NCBI GenBank assembly: GCA_033782935.1
Contig: JAWQEG010000286.1
Coordinates: 2,927,501 to 2,991,500 of the forward strand
Origin: Petrolisthes cinctipes
Lineage: Eukaryota; Arthropoda; Malacostraca; Decapoda; Porcellanidae
Length of the DNA stretch: 64,000 bases
Direction: 5' to 3'
The notes under the pieces are model-generated. The model saw nothing but the letters and a program-made list of their open reading frames with translations. It had not been told where the DNA came from and did not search any database. The position numbers and the translations under genes are program-made. Positions within the stretch are counted from its first letter, which is position 1. Every line of letters starts with the position of its first letter. This document shows, one piece after another, positions 13,945 through 27,283 of the stretch.

Positions 13945-14947
13945 GTGTTAGAGTATTTTCAAAATACAGGCCAAAAACATACTGAAAATCGATCTTTTAT
14001 GTGCCCAAAAGTCGATATGTGCATGCATCTTCCGTACCCGTTTATATCTCTAATTCTGGCCGTAAACACCCGAAAATTCGATATTTTGGGGTCCCAGAAG
14101 CGATATGTACATGCCTACTCAGTGCTCGAATATTTTTAAAATATAGGCTCAAAACATGCTGAAAATCGATATTTTAGATGCCCAAAATCAATATGTGCAT
14201 GTATCTTCAGTACCCGTTTATATCTCAAATTCAAGCTCAAAACACCCGAAAATTCGATATTTTGGGGTCCCAGAAGCAATCTGTACATGCCTACTCAGTG
14301 CTAGAATATTTTCAAAATATAGGCTAAAAACATGCTAAAAATCGATCTTTTAGGTGCCAAAAAGTCGGTATCTCAAATTCAGTCCCAAAACACCCGAAAA
14401 TTCGATATTTAGGGGTCCCAGAAGCGATCTGTACATGCCTACTCCGTGTTAGAGTATTTTCAAAATACAGGCCAAAAACATACTGAAAATCGATCTTTTA
14501 GGTGCCCAAAAGTCGATATGTGCATGCATCTTCCGTACCCGTTTATATCTCTAATTCTGGCCGTAAACACCCGAAAATTCGATATTTTGGGGTCCCAGAA
14601 GCGATCTGTACATGCCTACTCAGTGCTCGAATATTTTTAAAATATAGGCTCAAAACATGCTGAAAATCGATATTTTAGATGCCCAAAATCAATATGTCCA
14701 TGTATCTTCTGTACGCGTTTATATCTCAAATTCAGGCTCAAAACACCCGAAAATTCAATATTTTGGGGTCCCAAAAGCAATCTGTACATGCCTACTCAGT
14801 GCTAGAATATTTTAAAAAATATAGGCTAAAAACATGCTAAAAATCGATCTTTTAGGTGCCAAAAAGTCGGTATCTCAAATTCAGTCCCAAAACACGCGAA
14901 AATTCGATATTTAGGGGTCCCAGAAGCGATCTGTACATGCCTACTCC
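13945..14947 (+). repeat. First clear 501-bp trimers, a local tandem pair
   Basis: Two successive A-B-C trimers start at 13945 and 14446 (spacing 501), and the next starts at 14948 (spacing 502). The pair shares private variants: cttccgtacccg, ctctaattctggccgtaa and a cagtgctcgaat boundary. They are therefore a recent tandem duplication within the older layer. This is the leftmost place where I see the 501-bp period that dominates the right part of the window. Confidence 0.82.
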
Positions 14948-17900
14948 GTGTTAGAGTATTTTCAAAATACAGGCCAAAAACATACTGAAAATCGATCTTT
15001 TAGGTGCCCAAAAGTCGATATGTGCATGCATCTTCTGTACCCGTTTATATCTCAAATTCTGGCCCTAATCACCCGAAAATTCTCTGTTTTGGGGTCCCAG
15101 AAGCAATCTGTACATGCCTACTCAGTGCTAGAATATTTTCAAAATATAGGCTAAAAACATGCTAAAAATCGATATTTTAGGTTCCAAAAAGTCGATATCT
15201 CAAATTAAGGCCCAAAACACCCGAAAATTCGATATTTTGGGGTCCCAGAAGCGATCTGTACATGCCTACTCCGTGTTAGAGTATTTTCAAAATACAGGCC
15301 CAAAACATGCTGAAAATCGATATTTTAGATGCCCAAAGTCAATATGTGCATGTTTCTTCTGTACCCGTTTATATCTCAAATTCAGGCTCAAAACACACGA
15401 AAATTCAATATTTTGGGGTCCCAGAAGCTATCTGTACATTCCTACTCAGTGCTAGAATATTTTCAAAATATAGGCTCAAAACATGCTAAAAATCGATATT
15501 TTAGGAGCGTAAAGGCGATATCTCAAATTCAGGCCCTAAACACCCGAAAATTCGATATTTAGCGGTCCCAGAAGCGATCTTTACATGCATACTCCGTGTT
15601 AGAGTATTTTCAAAATACAGGCCCAAAACATGCCGAAAATCGATATTTTAGATGCCCAAAGTCAATATGTGCATGTATCTTCTGTACCCGTTTATATCTC
15701 AAATTCAGGCTCAAAACACCCGAAAATTCAATATTTTGGGGTCCAAGAAGCAATCTGTACATGCCTACTCAGTGCTAGAATATTTTCAAAATATAGGCTA
15801 AAAACATGCTACAAATCGATATTTTAGGTGCCCAAAAGTCGATATCTGCATGCATTTTCTGTGCTCGTTTATATCTCAAATTCAGGCTCAAAACACCCGA
15901 AAACTCGATATTTTTGGGTCCCAGAAGCGATCTATACATGCCTACTCAGTGCTAGAATATTTTCAAAATATAGGCTCAAAACATGCTAAAAATCGATATT
16001 TTAGGTGCGTAAAGGCGATATCTCAAATTCAGTCCCAAAACACCCGAAAATTCGATATTTTAGGGTCCCAGAAGCGATCTGTACATGCCTTCTCCGTGTT
16101 AGAGTAATTACAGTATACAGGCCCAAAAAATGCTAAAAATCGATATTTTAGGTGCGTAAAGGCGATATCTCAAATTCAGGCCCAAAACACCCGAAAATTC
16201 GATATTTTGGGGTCCCAGAAGCGATCTGTACATGCCTACTCCGTGTTAGAGTATTTTCAAAATTCAGGCCCAAAACATGCTGAAAATCGATCATTTAGGT
16301 GCCCAAAAGTCGATATGTGCATGCATCTTCTGTACCCGTTTATATCTCAAATTCTGGCCAAAAACACCCGAAAATTCGATATTTTGGGGTCCCAGAAGCG
16401 ATCTGTATATGCCTACTCCGTTTTAGAGTAATTTCAAAATACTGGCCCAAAACATGCTCAAAATCGATGATTTAGGTGCCCAAAAGTCGATATGTGCATG
16501 CATCTTCAGTACCCGTTTATATCTCAAATTCAAGCTCAAAACACCCGAAAATTCGATATTTTGGGGTCCCAGAAGCAATCTGTACATGCCTACTCCGTGT
16601 TAGAGTATTTTCAAAATACAGGCCCAAAACATGCTGAAAATCGATATTTTAGATGCCCAAAGTCAATATGTGCATGTTTCTTCTGTACCCGTTTATATCT
16701 CAAATTCAGGCTCAAAACACACGAAAATTCAATATTTTGGGGTCCCAGAAGCGATCTGTACATGCCTACTCCGTGTTAGAGTATTTTCAAAATACAGGCC
16801 TAAAACGTGCTTAAAATCGATAATTTAGATGCCCAAAGTCAATATGTGCATGTATCTTCTGTACCCGTTTATATCTCAAATTCAGGCTCAAAACACCCGA
16901 AAATTCAATATTTTGGGGTCCAAGAAGCAATCTGTACATGCCTACTCAGTGCTAGAATATTTTCAAAATATAGGCTAAAAACATGCTAAAAATCTATATT
17001 TTAGGTGCCCAAAAGTCGATATCAGCATGCATTTTCTGTACTCGTTTATATCTCAAATTCAGGCTCAACACACCCGAAAACTCGATATTTTTGGGTCCCA
17101 GAAGCGATCTATACATGCCTACTCAGTACTAGAATATTTTCAAAATACAGGCTCAAAACATGCTAAAAATCGATATTTTAGGTGCGTAAAGGCGATATCT
17201 CAAATTCAGTCCCAAAACACCCGAAAATTCGATATTTTAGGGTCCCAGAAGCGATCTGTACATGCCTTCTCCGTGTTAGAGTATTTTCAAAATTCAGGCC
17301 CAAAACATGCTGAAAATCGATCTTTTAGGTGCCCAAAAGTCGATATGTGCATGTATCTTCTGTACCCGTTTATATCTCAAATTCTGGCCCTAAACACCCG
17401 AAAATTCAATATTTTGGGGTCCCAGAAGCAATCTGTACATGCCTACTCAGTGCTAGAATATTTTCAAAATATAGGGTAAAAGCATGCTAAAAATCGATAT
17501 TTTAGGTGCCAAAAAGTCGATATCTCAAATTAAGGCCCAAAACACCCGAAAATTCGATATTTAGGGGTCCCAGAAGCGATCTGTACATGCCTACCCCGTG
17601 TTAGAGTATTTTCGAAATACAGGCCAAAAACATACTGAAAATCGATCTTTTATGTGCCCAAAAGTCGATATGTGCATGCATCTTCTGTACCCGTTTATAT
17701 CTCAAATTCTGGCCCTAAACACCCGAAAATTCGATATTTTTGGGTCCCAGAAGCGATCTGTACATGCCTACTCAGTGCTAGAATATTTTCAAAATATAGG
17801 CTCAAAACTTGCTAAAAATCGATATTTTAGGTGCGTAAAGGCGATATCTCAAATTCAGGCCAAAAACACCCGAAAATTCGATATTTTGGGGTCCCAGAAG

Positions 17901-20900
17901 CGATCTGTATATGCCTACTCCGTGTTAGAGTAATTTCAAAATACTGGCCCAAAACATGCTCAAAATCGATATTTTAGATGCCCAAAGTCAATATGTGCAT
18001 GTTTCTTCTGTACCCGTTTATATCTCAAATTCAGGCTCAAAACACACGAAAATTCAATATTTTGGGGTCCCAGAAGCTATCTGTACATTCCTACTCAGTG
18101 CTAGAATATTTTCAAAATATAGGCTCAAAACATGCTAAAAATCGATATTTTAGGAGCGTAAAGGCGATATATCAAATTCAGGCCCAAAACACCCGAAAAT
18201 TCGATATTTAGGGGTCCCAGAAGCGATCTTTACATGCATACTCCGTGTTAGAGTATTTTCAAAATACAGGCCCAAAACATGCCGAAAATCGATATTTTAG
18301 ATGCCCAAAGTCAATATGTGCATGTATCTTCTGTACCCGTTTATATCTCAAATTCAGGCTCAAAACACCCGAAAATTCGATATTTTGGGGTCCCAGAAGC
18401 GATCTGTACATGCCTACTCCGTGTTAGAGTATTTTCAAAATACAGTCCTAAAACATGCTTAAAATCGATAATTTAGATGCCCAAAGTCAATATGTGCATG
18501 TATCTTCTGTACCCGTTTATATCTCAAATTCAGGCTCAAAACACCCGAAAATTCAATATTTTGGGGTCCAAGAAGCAATCTGTACATGCCTACTCAGTGC
18601 TAGAAAATTTTCAAAATATAGGATAAAAACATGCTAAAAATCGATATTTTAGGTGCCCAAAAGTCGATATCTGCATGCATTTTCTGTACTGGTTTATATC
18701 TCAAATTCAGGCTCAAAACACCCGAAAACTCGATATTTTTGGGTCCCAGAAGCGATCTATACATGCCTACTCAGTGCTAGAATATTTTCAAAATATAGGC
18801 TCAAAACATGCTAAAAATCGATATTTTAGGTGCGTAAAGGCCATATCTCAAATTCAGTCCCAAAACACCCGAAAATTCGATATTTTAGGGTCCCAGAAGC
18901 GATCTGTACATGCCTTCTCCGTGTTAGAGTAATTACAGTATACAGGCTCAAAAAATGCTAAAAATCGATATTTTAGGTGCGTAAAGGCGATATCTCAAAT
19001 TCAGGCCCAAAACACCCGAAAATTCGATATTTTGGGGTCCCAGAAGCAATCTGTACATGCCTACTCAGTGCTAGAATATTTTCAAAATATAGGGTAAAAG
19101 CATGCTAAAAATCGATATTTTAGGTGCCAAAAAGTCGATATCTCAAATTAAGGCCCAAAACACCCGAAAATTCGATATTTAGGGGTCCCAGAGGCGATCT
19201 GTACATGCCTACCCCGTGTTAGAGTATTTTCGAAATACAGGCCAAAAACATACTGAAAATCGATCTTTTATGTGCCCAAAAGTCGATATGTGCATGCATC
19301 TTCTGTACCCGTTTATATCTCAAATTCTGGCCCTAAACACCCGAAAATTCGATATTTTTGGGTCCCAGAAGCGATCTGTACATGCCTACTCAGTGCTAGA
19401 ATATTTTCAAAATATAGGCTCAAAACTTGCTAAAAATCGATATTTTAGGTGCGTAAAGGCGATATCTAAAATTCAGGCCAAAAACACCCGAAAATTCGAT
19501 ATTTTGGGGTCCCAGAAGCGATCTGTATATGCCTACTCCGTGTTAGAGTAATTTCAAAATACTGGCCCAAAACATGCTCAAAATCGATGATTTAGGTGCC
19601 TAAAAGTCGATATGTGCATGCATCTTCAGTACCCGTTTATATCTCAAATTCAAGCTCAAAACACCCGAAAATTCGATATTTTGGGGTCCCAGAAGCGATC
19701 TGTACATGCCTACTCCTTGTTAGAGTATTTTCAAAATACAGGCCCAAAACATGCTGAAAATCGATATTTTAGATGCCCAAAGTCAATATGTGCATGTTTC
19801 TTCTGTACCCGTTTATATCTCAAATTCAGGCTCAAAACACACGAAAATTCAATATTTTGGGGTCCCAGAAGCTATCTGTACATTCCTACTCAGTTCTAGA
19901 ATATTTTCAAAATATAGGCTCAAAACATGCTAAAAATCGATATTTTAGGAGCGTAAAGGCGATATCTCAAATTCAGGCCCAAAACACCCGAAAATTCGAT
20001 ATTTAGGGGTCCCAGAAGCGATCTTTACATGCATACTCCGTGTTAGAGTATTTTCAAAATACAGGCCCAAAACATGCCGAAAATCGATATTTTAGATGCC
20101 CAAAGTCAATATGTGCATGTATCTTCTGTACCCGTTTATATCTCAAATTCAGGCTCAAAACACCCGAAAATTCGATATTTTGGGGTCCCAGAAGCGATCT
20201 GTATATGCCTACTCCGTGTTAGAGTATTTTCAAAATACAGGCCTAAAACATGCTTAAAATCGATAATTTAGATGCCCAAAGTCAATATGTGCATGTATCT
20301 TCTGTACCCGTTTATATCTCAAATTCAGGCTCAAAACACCCGAAAATTCAATATTTTGGTTTCCAAGAAGCAATCTGTACATGCCTACTCAGTGCTAGAA
20401 TATTTTCAAAATATAGGCTAAAAACATGCTAAAAATCGATATTTTAGGTGCCCAAAAGTCGATATATGCATGCATTTTCTGTACTCGTTTATATCTCAAA
20501 TTCAGACTCAAAACACCCGAAAACTCGATATTTTTGGGTCCCAGAAGCGATCTATACATGCCTACTCAGTGCTAGAATATTTTCAAAATATAGGCTCAAA
20601 ACATGCTAAAAATCGATATTTTAGGTGCGTAAAGGCCATATCTCAAATTCAGTCCCAAAACACCCGAAAATTCGATATTTTAGGGTCCCAGAAGCGATCT
20701 GTACATGCCTTCTCCGTGTTAGAGTAATTACAGTATACAGGCTCAAAAAATGCTAAAAATCGATATTTTAGGTGCGTAAAGGCGATATCTCAAATTCAGG
20801 CCCAAAACACCCGAAAATTCGATATTTTGGGGTCCCAGAAGCGATCTGTACATGCCTACTCCGTGTTAGAGTATTTTCAAAGTTCAGGCCCAAAACATGC

Positions 20901-23650
20901 TGAAAATCAATATTTTTGGTGCTCAAAAGGCGATATGTGCATGCATCTTCAGTACCCGTTTATATCTCAAATTCAGGCTCAAAACACCCGAAAATTCGAT
21001 ATTTTGGGGTCCCAGAAGCGTTCTGTACATGCCTACTCCGTGTTAGAGTATTTTCAAAATACATGCCCAAAACATGCTGAAAATCGATATTTTAGATGCC
21101 CAAAGTCAATATGTGCATGCATCTTCTGTACCCGTTTATATCTCAAATTCTGGCCCTAAACACCCGAAAATTCAATATTTTGGGGTCCCAGAAGCAATCT
21201 GTACATGCCTACTCAGTGCCAGAATATTTTCAAAATATATGCAAAAAAAATGCTAAAAATCGATATTTTAGGTGCCAAAAAGTCGATATCTCAAATTAAG
21301 GCCCAAAACACCCGAAAATTCGATATTTAGGGGTCGCAGAAGCGATCTGTACATGCCTACCCCGTGTTAGAGTATTTTCGAAATAAAGGCCAAAAACATA
21401 CTGAAAATCGATCTTTTATGTGCACAAAAGTCGATATGTGTATGCATCTTCTGTACCCGTTTATATTTCAAATTCTGGCCCTAAACACCCGAAAATTCGA
21501 TATTTTTGGGTCCCAGAAGCGATCTGTACATGCCTACTCAGTGCTAGAATATTTTCAAAATATAGGCTCAAAACTTGCTAAAAATCGATATTTTAGGTGC
21601 GTAAAGGCGATATCTCAAATTCAGGCTCAAAACACCCGGAAATTCGATATTTTTGGGTCCCAGAAGCGATCTGTACATGCCTACTCAGTGCTAGAATATT
21701 TTCAAAATATAGGCTCAAAACTTGCTAAAAATCGATATTTTAGGTGCGTAAAGGCGATATCTCAAATTCAGGCCAAAAACACCCGAAAATTCGATATTTT
21801 GGGGTCCCAGAAGCGATCTGTATATGCCTACTCCGTGTTAGAGTAATTTCAAAATACTGGCCCAAAACATGCTCAAAATCGATGATTTAGGTGCCCAAAA
21901 GTCGATATGTGCATGCATCTTCAGTACCCGTTTATATCTCAAATTCAAGCTCAAAACACCCGAAAATTCGATATTTTGGGGTCCCAGAAGCGATCTGTAC
22001 ATGCCTACTCCGTGTCAGAGTATTTTCAAAATTCAGGCCCAAAACATGCTGAAAATCGATATTTTAGATGCCCAAAGTCAATATGTGCATGTTTCTTCTG
22101 TACCCGTTTATATCTCAAATTCAGGCTCAAAACACACGAAAATTCAATATTTTCGGGTCCCAGAAGCTATCTGTACATTCCTACTCAGTGCTAGAATATT
22201 TTCAAAATATAGGCTCAAAACATGCTAAAAATCGATATTTTAGGAGCGTAAAGGCGATATCTCAAATTCAGGCCCAAAACACCCGAAAATTCGATATTTT
22301 GGGGTCCCAGAATCGATCTTTACATGCATACTCCGTGTTAGAGTATTTTCAAAATACAGGCCCAAAACATGCCGAAAATCGATATTTTAGATGCCCAAAG
22401 TCAATATGTGCATGTATCTTCTGTACCCGATTATATCTCAAATTCAGGCTCAAAACACCCGAAAATTCGATATTTTGGGGTCCCAGAAGCGATCTGTACA
22501 TGCCTACTCCGTGTTAGAGTATTTTCAAAATACAGGCCTAAAACATGCTTAAAATCGATAATTTAGATGCCCAAAGTCAATATGTGCATGTATCTTCTGT
22601 ACCCGTTTATATCTCAAATTCAGGCTCAAAACACCCGAAAATTCAATATTTTGGGGTCCAAGAAGCAATCTGTACATGCCTACTCAGTGCTAGAATATTT
22701 TCAAAATATAGGCTAAAAACATGCTAAAAATCGATATTTTAGGTGTACAAAAGTCGATATCTTCATGCATTTTCTGTACTCGTTTATATCTCAAATTCAG
22801 GCTCAAAACACACGAAAACTCGATATTTTTGGGTCCCAGAAGCGATCTATACATGCCTACTCAGTGCTAGAATATTTTCAAAATATAGGCTCAAAACATG
22901 CTAAAAATCGATATTTTAGGTGCGTAAAGGCGATATCTCAAATTCAGTCCCAAAACACCCGAAAATTCGATATTTTAGGGTCCCAGAAGCGATCTGTACA
23001 TGCCTTCTCCGTGTTAGAGTAATTACAGTATACAGGCTCAAAAAATGCTAAAAATCGATATTTTAGGTGCGTAAAGGCGATATCTCAAATTCAGGCCCAA
23101 AACACCCAAAAATTCGATATTCTGGGGTCCCAGAAGTGATCTGTACATGCCTACTCCGTGTTAGAGTATTTTCAAAATTCAGGCCCAAAACATGCTGAAA
23201 ATCGATATTTTTGGTGCTCAAAAGGCGATATGTGCATGCATCTTCAGTACCCGTTTATATCTCAAATTCAGGCTCAAAACACCCGAAAATTCGATATTTT
23301 GGGGTCCCAGAAGCGTTCTGTACATGCCTACTCCGTGTTAGAGTATTTTCAAAATACATGCCCAAAACATGCTGAAAATCGATATTTTAGATGCCCAAAG
23401 TCAATATGTGCATGCATCTTCTGTACCCGTTTATATCTCAAATTCTGGCCCTAAACACCCGAAAATTCAATATTTTGGGGTCCCATTAGCAATCTGTACA
23501 TGCCTACTCAGTGCCAGAATATTTTCAAAATATATGCTAAAAAAATGCTAAAAATCGATATTTTAGGTGCTAAAAAGTCGATATCTCAAATTAAGGCCCA
23601 AAACACCCGAAAATTCGATATTTAGGGGTCCCAGAAGCGATCTGTACATG
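14948..23650 (+). repeat. Middle layer with its own composite units of about 1.6-2.6 kb
   Basis: Several private markers recur in this interval only. Acatgccgaaaatcg occurs at about 15627, 18276, 20071 and 22366 (spacings 2649, 1795, 2295). Agagtaattacagtatacag occurs at about 16101, 18927, 20721 and 23017. Taccccgtgttagagtattt with a following cgaaata occurs at 17598, 19216 and 21364. The markers keep their order while spacings change by whole monomers, so this is a composite higher-order unit with internal gains and losses. Short monomers of the gtgcgtaaaggcgat type are common, as in the left layer. There is no gene or unique sequence. Confidence 0.82.
20074..20760 (+). repeat. Representative copy of the middle-layer marker block
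   Basis: In order, the block holds the catgccgaaaatcg monomer, a monomer with aatcgataatttagatgcc, a monomer with gcatgcattttctgtact, a gtgcgtaaaggccat short monomer, and the agagtaattacagtatacag boundary. The same series is found at about 18279-18965 (1795 bp upstream) and about 22369-23055 (2295 bp downstream). A partial form begins at 15630 and another lies around 17027. Variants such as gtaaaggccat versus gtaaaggcgat separate the copies: 18279 and 20074 share the ccat form. Confidence 0.75.
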
Positions 23651-23972
23651 CCTACTCAGTGTTAGAGTATTTTCAAAATACAGGACCAAAACATGCTCAA
23701 AATCGATGTTTTAGGTGCCCAAAAGTCGATATGTGCATGCATTTTCAGTACCCGTTTATATCTCAAATTCAGGCTCAAAACACCCTAAAATTCAATATTT
23801 TGGGGTCCCAGAAGCAATCTGTACAGTGCTAGAATATTTTCAAAATATAGGCTAAAAACATGCTAAAATCGATCTTTTAGGTGCCAAAAAGTCGATATCT
23901 CAAATTCAGTCCTAAAACACCCGAAAATTCGATATTTAGGGGTCCCAGAAGCGATCTGTACATGCCTACTCC
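23651..23972 (+). repeat. Boundary between the middle layer and the 501-bp core
   Basis: The last short monomer of the gtgcgtaaaggcgat type is near 23067. By 23973 the array has switched to core-type A monomers (catgctcaaaacatactg with gtgcacaaaag). The interval contains one full-length monomer with aatcgatgttttagg, the first core-like 10-bp deletion near 23821 (ctgtacagtgctag), and a gtgccaaaaagtcgat short monomer. No foreign DNA lies at the switch; the change is only in satellite subtype. Confidence 0.72.
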
Positions 23973-24954
23973 GTGTTAGAGTATTTTCCAAATACATGCT
24001 CAAAACATACTGAAAATCGATCTTTTAGGTGCACAAAAGTCGATATGTGCATGCATCTTCAGTACCCGTTTATATCTCAAATTCAGGCTCAAAACACCCG
24101 AAAATTCAATATTTTGGGGTCCCAGAAGCAATCTGTACATGCCTACTCAGTGTTAGAGTATTTTCAAAATACAGGCACAAAACATGCTGAAAATCGATAT
24201 TTTAGATGCCCAAAGTCAATATGTGCATGTATCTTCTGTACCCGTTTATATCTCAAATTCAGGCTCAAAACACCCGAAAATTCAATATTTTGGGGTCCCA
24301 GAAGCAATCTGTACAGTGCTAGAAAATTTTCAAAATATAGGCTAAAAACATGTTAAAAATCGAACTTTTAAGTGCCAAAAAGTCGATATCTCAAATTCAG
24401 TCCCAAAACACCCGAAAATTCGATATTTAGGGGTCCCAGAAGCGATCTGTACATGCCTACTCCGTGTTAGAGTATTTTCAAAATACAGGCCAAAAACATA
24501 CTGAAAATCGATCTTTTAGGTGCCCAAAAGTCGATATGTGCATGCATCTTCTGTATCCGTTTATATCTCAAATTCTGGCCCTAAACACCCGAAAATTCGA
24601 TATTTTGGGGTCCCAGAAGCAATCTGTACATGCCTACTCCGTGTTAGAGTATTTTCAAAATTCAGGCCCAAAACATGCTGAAAATCGATATTTTTGGTGC
24701 CCAAAGTCAATATGTGCATGTATCTTCTGTACCCGTTTATATCTCAAATTCAGGCTCAAAACACCCGAAAATTCAATATTTTGGGGTCCCAGAAGCAATC
24801 TGTACAGTGCTAGAATATTTTCAAAATAAAGGCTAAAAACATGCTAAAAATCGAACTTTTAAGTGCCAAAAAGTCGATATCTCAAATTCAGTCCCAAAAC
24901 ACCCGAAAATTCGATATTTAGGGGTCCCAGAAGCGATCTGTACATGCCTACTCC

Positions 24955-25279
24955 GTGTTAGAGTATTTTCAAAATACAGGCCAAAAACATACTGAAAATC
25001 GATCTTTTAGGTGCCCAAAAGTCGATATGTGCATGCATCTTCTGTATCCGTTTATATCTCAAATTCAGGCTCAAAACACCCGAAAATTCAATATTTTGGG
25101 GTCCCAGAAGCAATCTGTACATGCCTACTCAGTGCTAAAATATTTTCAAAATATAGGCTGAAAACATGCTAAAAATCGATCTTTTAGGTGCCAAAAAGTC
25201 AATATCTCAAATTCAGTCCCAAAACACCCGAAAATTCGATATTTAGGGGTCCCAGAAGCAATCTGTACATGCCTACTCC
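24955..25279 (+). repeat. Shortened 325-bp unit: A/B hybrid monomer plus C
   Basis: The first monomer (24955-25131, 177 bp) begins like A (caggccaaaaacatactg, gtgcccaaaagtcgatatg) but ends like B (ttcaggctcaaaac, gaaaattcaatatt, gaagcaatctg), and is followed directly by C at 25132. One monomer is missing. This is the expected product of unequal exchange between an A and a B monomer. Confidence 0.82.
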
Positions 25280-26281
25280 GTGTTAGAGTATTTTCAAAAT
25301 ACATGCTCAAAACATACTGAAAATCGATCTTTTAGGTGCACAAAAGTCGATATGTGCATGCATCTTCTGTACCCGTTTATATATCAAATTCTGGCCCTAA
25401 ACACCCGAAAATTCGATATTTTGGGGTCCCAGAAGCGATCTGTACATGCCTACTCCGTGTTAGAGTATTTTCAAAATTCAGGCCCAAAACATGCTGAAAA
25501 TCGATATTTTTGGTGCCCAAAGTCAATATGTGCATGTATCTTCTGTACCCGTTTATATCTCAAATTCAGGCTCAAAACACCCGAAAATTCAATATTTTGG
25601 GGTCCCAGAAGCAATCTGTACATGCCTACTCAGTGCTAGAATATTTTCAAAATATAGGCTAAAAACATGCTAAAAATCGATCTTTTAGGTGCCAAAAAGT
25701 CAATATCTCTAATTCAGTCCCAAAACACCCGAAAATTCGATATTTAGAGGTCCCAGAAGCGATCTGTACATGCCTACTCCGTGTTAGAGTATTTATAAAA
25801 TACATGCTCAAAACATACTGAAAATCGATCTTTTAGGTGCACAAAAGTCGATATGTGCATGCATCATCAGTACCCGTTTATATCTCAAATTCAGGCTCAA
25901 AACACCCTAAAATTCAATATTTTGGGGTCCCAGAAGCAATCTGTACATGCCTTCTCAGTGTTAGAGTATTTTCAAAATACAGGCCCAAAACATGCTGAAA
26001 ATCGATATTTTAGATGCCCAAAGTCAATATGTGCATGTATCTTCTGTACCCGTTTATATCTCAAATTCAGGCTCAAAACACCCGAAAATTCAATATTTTG
26101 GGGTCCCAGAAGCAATCTGTACATGCCTACACAGTGCTAGAATATTTTCAAAATATAGGCTAAAAACATGCTAAAAATCGACATTTTAGGTGCCAAAAAA
26201 TCGATATCTCAAATTCAGTCCCAAAACACCCGAAAATTCGATATTTAGAGGTCCCAGAAGGTATCTGTACATGCCTACTCC

Positions 26282-27283
26282 GTGTTAGAGTATTTTCAAA
26301 ATACAGGCCAAAAACATACTGAAAATCGATCTTTTAGGTGCCCAAAAGTCGATATGTGCATGCATCTTCTGTACCCGTTTATATCTCAAATTCTGGTCCT
26401 AAACACCCGAAAATTCGATATTTTGGGGTCCCAGAAGCGATCTGTACATGCCTACTCCGTGTTAGAGTATTTTCAAAATTCAGGCCCAAAACATGCTGAA
26501 AATCGATATTTTTGGTGCCCAAAGTCAATATGTGCATGTATCTTCTGTACCCGTTTATATCTCAAATTCAGGCTCAAAACACCCGAAAATTCAATATTTT
26601 GGGGTCCCAGAAGCAATCTGTACATGCCTACTCAGTGCTAGAATATTTTCAAAATATAGGCTAAAAACATGCTAAAAATCGATCTTTTAGGTGCCAAAAA
26701 GTCGATATCTCAAATTCAGTCCCAAAACACCCGAAAATTCGATATTTACGGGTCCCAGAAGCGATCTGTACATGCCTACTCCGTGTTAGAGTATTTTCAA
26801 AATACATGCTCAAAACATACTGAAAATCGATCTTTTAGGTGCACAAAAGTCGATATGTGCATGCATCTTCAGTACCCGTTTATATCTCAAATTCAGCCTC
26901 AAAACACCCGAAAATTTAATATTTTGGGGTCCCAGAAGCAATCTGTACATGCCTACTCAGTGTTAGAGTATTTTCAAAATACAGGCCCAAAACATGCTGA
27001 AAATCGATATTTTAGATGCCCAAAGTCAATATGTGCATGTATCTTCTGTACCCGTTTATATCTCAAATTCAGGCTCAAAACACCCGAAAATTCAATATTT
27101 TGGGGTCCCAGAAGCAATCTGTACATGCCTACACAGTGCTAGAATATTTTCAAAATATAGGCTAAAAACATGCTAAAAATCGACATTTTAGGTGCCAAAA
27201 AATCGATATCACAAATTCAGTCCCAAAACACCCGAAAATTCGATATTTAGAGGTCCCAGAAGGTATCTGTACATGCCTACTCC
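26282..27283 (+). repeat. Representative 1,002-bp pair of alternating trimers
   Basis: The first trimer (26282-26782) has caggccaaaaacatactg, cttctgtaccc, gatatttttggtgccc and a C monomer with cagaagcgatctg. The second (26783-27283) has catgctcaaaacatactg, gtgcacaaaag, cttcagtaccc, gatattttagatgccc and a C monomer with atcgacattttagg, gccaaaaaatcgat and agaggtcccagaaggtatct. The right half of the A monomer in the second trimer looks like the right half of a B monomer (gaaaattcaatatt, gaagcaatctg). It was therefore probably created by an A/B exchange. The two flavours alternate through much of the core but with frequent mixing. Confidence 0.78.
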
